Shown here: piece after piece, positions 57,531 to 64,000 of the stretch | Numbering within the stretch: the first letter of the stretch is position 1 | Layout of the letters: the number at the start of each line of letters is the position of its first letter | Assembly (NCBI GenBank): GCA_013180625.2 | Contig: SNVD02007236.1 | Span: forward strand, 62,001 to 126,000 | DNA: 64,000 bases | Direction of reading: 5' to 3' | Source of the DNA: Boswellia sacra | Taxonomy: Eukaryota > Streptophyta > Magnoliopsida > Sapindales > Burseraceae | Translations under genes and position numbers: made by a program | The notes under the pieces: model-generated | What the model saw: the letters and a program-made list of their open reading frames with translations, nothing else | Database searches by the model: none | Told to the model about the DNA's origin: nothing

Positions 57531-59219
57531 TTAAACTAATGAAACATAACATGCAAACCTTACCTGGTTTCTTACCTTGCTTCGAGTCTTCATCATGCCA
57601 TTTGGTGTTCCAATGATAGAACTTGTTGGATGTGCCTTCTGAATCCATGTGGGTGGATCTTTCTTTTCATCTTCATTCCTGATTGAATTTTTGTTCAAAT
57701 CTGAGTTTTCAGATGTTTCTGTTACATTAGGTGTAACAGTAGCTGTTTCCTCTTTCATAATAGCATCTTCCTTTTTGTTGCTGTCTGAATCTGATTTTTC
57801 TGTATCTTCTGTGAAGCTGGTTATGCTTTCCTCTTGTGAATACTTTGCATAATCATCAAGGTCATCAAATACTACGTTTGCAGATTCCATGACTATCTTA
57901 GTTCTCAGATTGTAAACTCGAAATGCTTTGCTATTTTGAGCATATCCCACGAATAATCCTTCATCATTCCTTGGATCTAATTTTCTTAACAGGCTTCGTT
58001 GTTTAAGAAGTAACACCTGTAACTAAAGATATGAAAATATTTCAAATTAGGTTTTCTTCCTTTCAAAATTTCATAAGGTGTCTGATTAGTGTCAGGTCTA
58101 AGAAAAACTCTATTTGAAATATAACAAGCAGTGCTTATTGCTTCAGCCCAAAGCCTTTTTGTCAACTTCTTGCTATTGAGCATCACTCTTGCCATCTCTT
58201 GAAGAGTTCTATTCTTCCTTTCTGCAATGCCATTCTGTTCAGGGGTTTTAGGAGCTGAAAATTCATGATCAATTCCATGATATTTACAAAAGTCAGCATA
58301 GCCATCATTTTTCCTTGCCATGATCACTTCTTATTCTCACAATCCTTCCAATGATCCTATTTTGCTCATTTTCAAGCTTAACACAAAGATTCCTGAAAGC
58401 CTCAAAAGTTTCAGATTTTTCTTTAATGAAATCAACCCAAGCATATCTAGAAAAATCATCCACACAAACAAATATGTATCTCTTACCTGTAATGCTTTCA
58501 ATTTGCATAGGACCCATAAGATCCATGTGAAGTAAATCAAGTATCTTAGGTGTGCTAAGATGTGGATTTGATTTGTGTAAACTTCTGATTTATTTTCCCA
58601 TTTGACATGGTCTACAAAGTTCATTAACTTTGTCATCAAGTTTAGGAACTCCTTTTACAGCACCTAACTCAGTCAATTTAATCAAGTCTTTGTAATTTAA
58701 TTGTCCAAACTTTTGATGCCACAATTCTAAATCTAAAATCCTAGCTTGAAATGTAATTTCTACCAAATAAAAATTATCCGAAGATCTATTACCTTCCAGA
58801 ATGCATTTACTAAAATTATCTAAGACCATGCAATTATTTTGTGTGAAATTAACAATATACTTGTCATCACAAATCTGACTAATACTAATAAGATTAGCTT
58901 TCAAATCTTCAACCAGCAGGACATTTTGAATATTGGGTAGGACTTTGACATTCAAAGTGCCTTTACCAATGATCTTACTTTTTGCTCCATCTCCAAAGGT
59001 GACATTACCATCCTTGCATACTTTAAAGTATGTTAGAAACCATTTATTTTCAGTCATGTGCCTGGAACAACCACTGTCAAAATACCACAAACCGTTAGAA
59101 GTATGTTCAAGAGTAGTAAGAGCAACATGACATATTGTTTTGTCTTTCTTAACACACTGTAGTTGTGATTTAGGTAACAGTTGGAACTGTTTTGATCTTT
59201 TATGCAAAAGACTCAACAA
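57531..59219 (-). pseudogene. Copia element 2: protease and integrase
   Basis: The protease site WYFDSGCSRHM is intact as DSG, unlike in element 1. The zinc region (WHQKFGQLN, CRPCQMGK) has lost one histidine (GHLN to GQLN). The integrase core residues are seen in CVDDFSRYAW, IRSDHGKE and KTPEQNGIAERKNRTL. The upstream second zinc knuckle has tyrosine for histidine (GKKGYIRPRC). Frameshifts lie near 58,310, 58,000 and 58,590. Confidence 0.9.
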
Positions 59220-59390
59220 TTTAAAGCATCTAGGCCTAATATATCCCTTTTTACCACAAAAGTAGCAAATAGGAATGAATTTCCTTACCTTTTTATGACT
59301 GGATTTGAAAGAACTCAGAGGGGAGACAAATGTTTCACTGCTCTTGGAATTAGGACTTGAGTTTAAAGAGTTAAGTTCAAAATTCTTACC

Positions 59391-60892
59391 TCATGTTAAA
59401 GCTTTCACAAAAACTACTTTTGATGAAGATGCAACGGTACCGTCTATGTATCCCAATCTATGTTTGTTAGAGTTGTCTCTTCTAAGACTCAAGACTTGAT
59501 CAAGTTTGGCTGATCCAATTTTGAGTTGATCAACACACCTCTTGCTTTCAACCAGCTCTGTTGTGATTTTCTCAATATGTGCTGTTTTGTCTGTCAAAAC
59601 AATCTCCAGTGGGAGATATGGTTTTGAGCAAAAGATTTTTCACATTCCAGCACCTCAGTCTTCTTCTTCAAGATTTTGATTTCTTCCTTCTGATTCAGCC
59701 ATTCAGCATAGAGTGCGTTGTATGTCTCTTGCAACTCTTCATAGTACTCCGGTCCATCTTCTTCATCAGAATAATCAACACTTGTTCTGTAATTTTTTGT
59801 TATGTTAGACATAATAGCCTTCCCTTTATCTACTGCAGATGCTGTAAATGCAACAAAATTGCAAATGCAAGCTTGATCTTCTGACTCCAATTCTGATTCA
59901 TCACTCCAGGTTGCTGTCAGTCCTTCGTTTTTCTTCTTGAGATTAGCACATACAGATTGAATATGCCCATAATCAGAACATTCATAACACTGAATTTGCC
60001 CTTTCTTTTCATGTTGTTTTGGCTTCCTCTTGTCATTCTCCTTGCTAAACTTTCTGAATTTTTCTTCGCTTGAGTTTGATGGCTTTCCTTGATTCTTTTT
60101 CCTGAAATTTCTTTTCATAAACTTGACATAATTTCTTGTTAGAAAAGCAATCTGTTTAGAATCGGTTTCATCAAGCTCATCACTACTTTCATCATCAGAT
60201 TTTTTAGTTTTCACATTGAATGCAATGCTTTTACCTTTTTGCTTCCTAGTACTCTGATTAATTTTAAAGTTTTGGAGAATGCCAATCAGTTCATCAACTC
60301 TTATCTCATGAGTATTTTTAACTTCCTCAATGGTTGAGATTTTGGGTTAAAATTTATCTGGGACAGACCTAATTATCTTGCTAACAATTTCTGCATCAGT
60401 AAAAGTTTTTCCAAGCATGTATGCCGAATTTGTAATGTGAAATATCTTAGAGTAAAATTCAGAAATTGACTCATCCTCATGCATCATCAAATTTTCAAAT
60501 TGAGCATTTAATCTTATCAATTTAGATCTTTTAACAGAAGCAATACCTTCATGTTTTACCTCAAGTATGTCCCATGCTTCTTTGGCCACTTTGCATCTAG
60601 AAATCTGTTCGAAGTTGTTTAAGTCTACTGCAGCAAAGATTGCATTAAGAGTCTTGGAGTTCCAACTGGATCGTCGGTATTCTTCATCAGACCATTCATC
60701 CTCTGGTTTTGGTTCGGCATTACCAAAAGCATTCAGCTTTATTGGCGGTGTCCATCCTTTAAGCACACTAGTCCATGCCTTGTCATCAACTGATTTGATA
60801 TACATCATCATTCTTACCTTCCAATATGAATAATTACCACCATCAAGAATGGGTGGTTATGTTTCGGATCCTCCAGTACGAATAAACTCCAT
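59391..60892 (-). pseudogene. Copia element 2: gag
   Basis: Starts at ATG 60,892 (MEFIRTGGS), then a stop within 12 codons where element 1 has glutamine. From 60,811 the frame is open through MMMYIKSVDDKAWTSVLKGW and the helical core to 60,347. A CCHC knuckle (CYECSDYGHIQSVC) is at 59,989-59,948. The C-terminal part runs on a coiled-coil-like YNALYAEWLNQKEEIKILKK. A second copy of the start region at about 61,090 has ATA for ATG. Confidence 0.88.
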
Positions 60893-60941
60893 CCTTCTAG
60901 ATCAACGTGATCATTTTCTTCACTTGTCTATCAATGAACCT

Positions 60942-60953
60942 GCTCTGATACCA
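60942..60953 (-). promoter_or_regulatory. Duplicated (internal) primer-binding site of copia element 2
   Basis: A second TGGTATCAGAGC on the minus strand, 198 bp from the functional-position copy, followed by only the first few bases of an LTR. Confidence 0.9.
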
Positions 60954-61139
60954 ATTGAAAGCACACTAGTCCATGCCCTGTCATCAAGTGATTTGATATA
61001 CATCATCATTCTTACCTTCCAATATGAATAATTACCACCATCAAGAATGGGTGGTTATGTTTCGGATCCTCCAGTACGAATAAACTCTATCCTTCCAGAT
61101 CAACGTGATCATTTTCTTCACTTGTCTATCAGTGAATCT

Positions 61140-61151
61140 GCTCTGATACCA
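61140..61151 (-). promoter_or_regulatory. Copia element 2 primer-binding site (tRNA-iMet)
   Basis: The minus strand reads TGGTATCAGAGC, two bases from the 5' LTR edge at 61,154. Confidence 0.93.
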
Positions 61152-61153
61152 AT

Positions 61154-62054
61154 TGAAAGTTCTGGAGGTATGCATTTATAAGAAATATAATAGTAAACTG
61201 TAAAGTAAATTGGCATAGGAGGATTTTACATGGTTCGGTTATAAAACCTACGTCCACGGATAGCTATAGAGCTGCAATTCACTAAGTTCTCGTTTGTACA
61301 ATCTTTAAGACCTTTTGCAGTGTTGACTCACTCTCACACACTAACATAATCTTTGACAAACAAAATCCATCAAGATCTTAAACTCTAGTGACACTGCCCA
61401 CTCTCTGTCATAGATAACTTAACAACATACTGTTAAGTTATACATGACAATGACGTCTGACACTGAATTACATAAACACTTAACCCGCAAGTTATCCCAA
61501 GTGTCTACTAACTCACACAGAATCAATCAACAACTCATGTACGATTTCTACCAATCATACTTGGATCAAAAGACTCAAAAAATCAAATCAAAGAAGATAT
61601 TCCTTTTGCGTTGAAGCTCTCTTCTATGAATTCATGGAATGTCAAACTTAAGACTCTCTCACAACAAAACTAGCCAACACGTCAGTCTCTCAATCACATT
61701 CATAGCCGCCTAAATAGCTTTGTATATATATAGTGAGAGGTCTGACCGAAATCTCCTAGAAATCCTGTAAAAATTCTAATAAAAATCATTTTAGGATTAT
61801 GAGAGATAAAATAGGAAGTGTTATAAACAAACTCCAAAAGGAATTAGGACAAATAAATATTCTTCTATTCTAATTAGGATACAAGATATTACATCCTAAT
61901 CTAAAGAGATATTTATACAAATCAAATACTTCCTAAAATATAATTCTAGAAACATTAAAATAGGAATAAAAATAATATTCTTGTTTTATCATAAGTTGAT
62001 CAAAACTCATCATGTGCATGGCACATGCATATATAGCAGACTTTGACACCAACA
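61154..62054 (-). repeat. Copia element 2, 5' LTR
   Basis: 901 bp, plus-strand ends tgaaagttctgg and caccaaca. It is followed by tgata, the right TSD copy (one mismatch to ttata). Confidence 0.92.
61723..61732 (-). promoter_or_regulatory. TATA-like box in the 5' LTR of copia element 2
   Basis: TATATATATA on the element strand about 325 bp from the LTR start, a plausible LTR promoter position. The equivalent part of the 3' LTR near 54,067-54,076 has the same box. Confidence 0.45.
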
Positions 62055-62940
62055 TGATATAATCATAACTTGCTTCTTGTTTTTTTCTTGAAAATTCTAA
62101 ACCATATAAAAACGGAAAGCACACATCTAATTAAATGGAAGTAATACTTTTTTAATATCGGTACAATTTAAATTTAGGTGTGAGATCTACAAACTTAAAA
62201 TTTGGACTTAGGTACTTTTCAACATCTCTTTTTGACTTAAGTACTTTTGAACATCTCTTTTTCATTGATGGAATGATTGAAATTTTGAAGTTAAAATAAA
62301 AAACATTAGGTTACTAACTCAATAATTGTTTGTACATGAAAATATGGATTTATTACGAAAAAAGAAAAAAATTGGAAAAAAAAATTCTCCTAACCAAACC
62401 AACATTATCGATTTAGAAATATAATGTAATTTTTACAAAACTATTTTTAATTTTTATAATTTCAACGAAGTATTAATACTTCATGGAAAACGAGACTCCA
62501 TATCTCCGCCATCGCAACCACCAGCACATCATCACAATTAGGGCCACCACGCCACCACCTTTCGTGCCTCAAAAATTTCACCACCACCATCGAAGCTACT
62601 ATCCAACAAATCCAAACTTCAATCAACCCCACTAACCCAATCAACTTGTACGTCCCTGCCTACAATCGGGTATTTCACAAATAACATCATTCTAGCCACC
62701 ACATGACATCCCATAAACATTGCTGTCCCAGCACCATCATTGCAGCCCTGTCATTGGACCATGTAATTTGTCTCGACTTGTGTAATTGATGAACTGGATT
62801 AGTTTTAGTATTTTATTAGACTAGTGGCTGAAACAAATTGCAAATGGCAAAAGACAATTGGAGCTACAAATTGTTTTGTCCATCTGAAGTTATTTGGTGC
62901 TGTGATCTTGAAGCATTTAAGGTGTTTGACAAACTTCACA
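62055..62940. other. Unassigned sequence right of copia element 2
   Basis: AT-rich to 62,460, then an about 180-bp stretch with ccacca-type triplets (62,500-62,760) that gives a meaningless minus-strand frame. No gene recognised. From about 62,800 the sequence may already belong to the copia gag scrap. Confidence 0.4.
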
Positions 62941-63237
62941 TCAACTACTAAGCATAAGATTGAAAAGTTTGATGGAACCAACAGTTTTGCTATTTGAAAA
63001 ATGAAGATGCCGGCGATAATTGGCAATTTAGGATTAGATGAAGTTCTTGGAGGTGAAAGCAAGCCACTGGCAAGCTACAGTGAAGAAAAGAAGATAGATG
63101 TAATGAAGAAAGCTCACAAAACTTTGATTTCAAGTTACTTTGTCTGGTAGATTGTATTTGAAACATAAATTCTTCACTTACAAGATGGTTGAGGGTAAGA
63201 ACCTACAAGATCATATAGATGAGCTCAATAAGCTGTA
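62941..63237 (+). pseudogene. Ty1/copia (Tnt1-type) gag fragment
   Basis: Reads KIEKFDGTNSFAI, a stop in place of the usual tryptophan, KMKMPAIIGNLGLDEVLGG, then KKIDVMKKAHKTLIS. After a deletion of the LGDKV/W-x-L part and a frame change comes RLYLKHKFFTYKMVEGKNLQ then DHIDELNKL. These are the ordered segments of copia gag (UBN2 family) from Tnt1-like elements, different from copia elements 1 and 2. It ends abruptly at a microsatellite. Confidence 0.8.
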
Positions 63238-63281
63238 GTTATATATATATACATAAACACGCGCGCACGCGCACACACAAA
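63238..63281. repeat. Compound microsatellite (TA)n / (CG)n / (AC)n
   Basis: tatatatatata, then cacgcgcgcacgcgcacacaca. Confidence 0.9.
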
Positions 63282-63297
63282 ATTTTTCTCTAATCCA

Positions 63298-64000
63298 GCT
63301 CCGGATTTTAAGTTTATATGGACCAAACTTTTCAAGCGTTGGATACATCCAATGGCTGGGTTTATATGCCAATATTAAAGAAAAAAAATATATATGCTGA
63401 GCCGTCTTCGCTCTGTCCAACTCACTTCTATTTTTTGTCTGCCTATGCTTAGATACTCTTTTTTTCTCTGCATGTGCAATTTTTCTTATTGCTTTTGTCC
63501 TATGATTAGAGTAAACCGAAAGCCCCAATGGTTGAAGGCTTGAAGATCAACACTTTGAAGCATAATATGAAACCATCTAGGACTTTTCAACATGATGAAT
63601 TAGAAGTTTTACCAGTAAGTTGTGAATATCAATCTCTTTCATCACATAGCGAAATTACATGGATATTGGATGTCAAATAAATATATGGGCAAAGTTTTTA
63701 GTTTTCTTGTGCGAGATAAATATTGGTTGCTAAAAGACCAGTTTGTGAATTGAATAATTCAATTTAATGAATTTATTACATATTCAATTTCAATCATAAC
63801 TTGTGAAAATGTTACCAATATCTAAAAAAATGAGAATAAAAAGTCTAGGGATAGTGAAATGACAGGTGAAAGAGAAGAGAGAAGCGAGAAGATGGAAGAC
63901 GATAAAACAATTGCTTTGTCTTTTTATTTTTAGCAGTGTAAATATAAGTCCAGCTTTTTTTGAAAAAGTTTGGTACGTATAGAACTTAAAATCCGGGAGA
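63298..64000. mobile_element. Inverted-repeat DNA element, cut by the window edge
   Basis: The left sequence from 63,298 (ctccggattttaagtttata) and the right sequence read inward from 64,000 (tctcccggattttaagttct) match over about 36 bp with few differences, including accaaactttt. They enclose about 630 bp with no transposase motif. The repeat probably continues past 64,000, so the true ends, TSD and superfamily (Mutator-like is possible) cannot be decided here. Confidence 0.6.

Larger units (their letters stand above)
60762..61157 (-). repeat. 198-bp tandem duplication of primer site, leader and gag start
   Basis: Units 60,762-60,959 and 60,960-61,157. Both contain the primer-binding site and the gag start. 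The junction joins ttgaaa, the LTR edge, to gcacactagtcc in gag, with agc/aag microhomology. Confidence 0.9.
53497..62054 (-). mobile_element. Copia element 2: 8,558-bp member of the same family as element 1
   Basis: LTRs of 902 and 901 bp, primer site, polypurine tract and the same gene order as element 1. The left TSD is ttata and the right is tgata, one mismatch. The extra ORF after pol is mostly deleted (about 1.3 kb missing relative to element 1), which accounts for nearly all of the length difference. A 198-bp tandem duplication at the 5' end adds length. Several stops, many explained by C-to-T or G-to-A change, make it inactive. It is not nested in any element visible here. Confidence 0.92.

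Noticed and set aside
62462..62644. 60-codon minus-strand frame rich in V, W and G
   Set aside because: Arises from ccacca-type triplets; no domain.

Overview
The window is repeat-dominated nuclear DNA from a flowering plant, most likely a eudicot. It is AT-rich and contains Ty1/copia and Ty3/gypsy-type LTR retrotransposons, a TRIM, a hAT-type and a CACTA-type DNA transposon, and spliceosomal-intron fragments of typical plant genes. I cannot name the species. I see no intact host gene, tRNA, rRNA or CRISPR array. Every recognisable protein segment is a transposon remnant or a gene fragment carried by a transposon.

Layout. (1) 1-19,340: decayed gypsy-like material. It holds a perfect 1,136-bp tandem duplication (239-2510), a minus-strand gag remnant (about 5.3-7.65 kb), a pair of about 1.9-kb direct repeats that look like LTRs (8.44-10.37 and 11.59-13.45 kb), a complete TRIM with target-site duplication (10,720-11,522), and a plus-strand plant-mobile-domain (PMD) pseudogene (15.37-17.3 kb) split by a hAT-type element (16,089-16,684, 8-bp TSD). 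(2) 20.1-51.5 kb: an old tandem array of a roughly 1.7-2.0-kb unknown unit, at least three copies, broken by nested insertions. One is a complete 9,959-bp minus-strand copia element with an extra ORF after pol (22,929-32,887, TSD AAACC). Another is a solo LTR of a related family (33,966-48,706, TSD AAACT), itself split by a 13.55-kb CACTA-type element (34,452-48,005, TSD AAA). (3) 53,497-62,054: a second copy of the same copia family, with most of the extra ORF deleted and the primer-binding-site region duplicated. (4) 62.1-64 kb: a copia gag scrap, microsatellites, and the start of an inverted-repeat element that runs off the window.

The most interesting object is the CACTA-type element. It shows no transposase but carries a row of fragments from seven apparently unrelated plant genes, all on the plus strand, most with introns and GT/AG splice sites still visible: ribosomal protein uS4 (RPS9), a DUF1749/UPF0613 hydrolase, a C-factor-like short-chain dehydrogenase, a LUC7-like splicing factor, a PDR/ABCG transporter, a midasin-like segment, and a UBA/UBX (SAKS1-like) protein. 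Three more exon-like pieces follow that I could not identify. A 1.5-kb solo LTR later landed among them. This is the pattern expected of a gene-capturing (Pack-type) CACTA element and a possible source of chimeric transcripts or small RNAs.

Boundaries, TSDs, primer-binding sites and exon limits were read directly from the sequence. Family names rest on remembered motifs, not on a database search.
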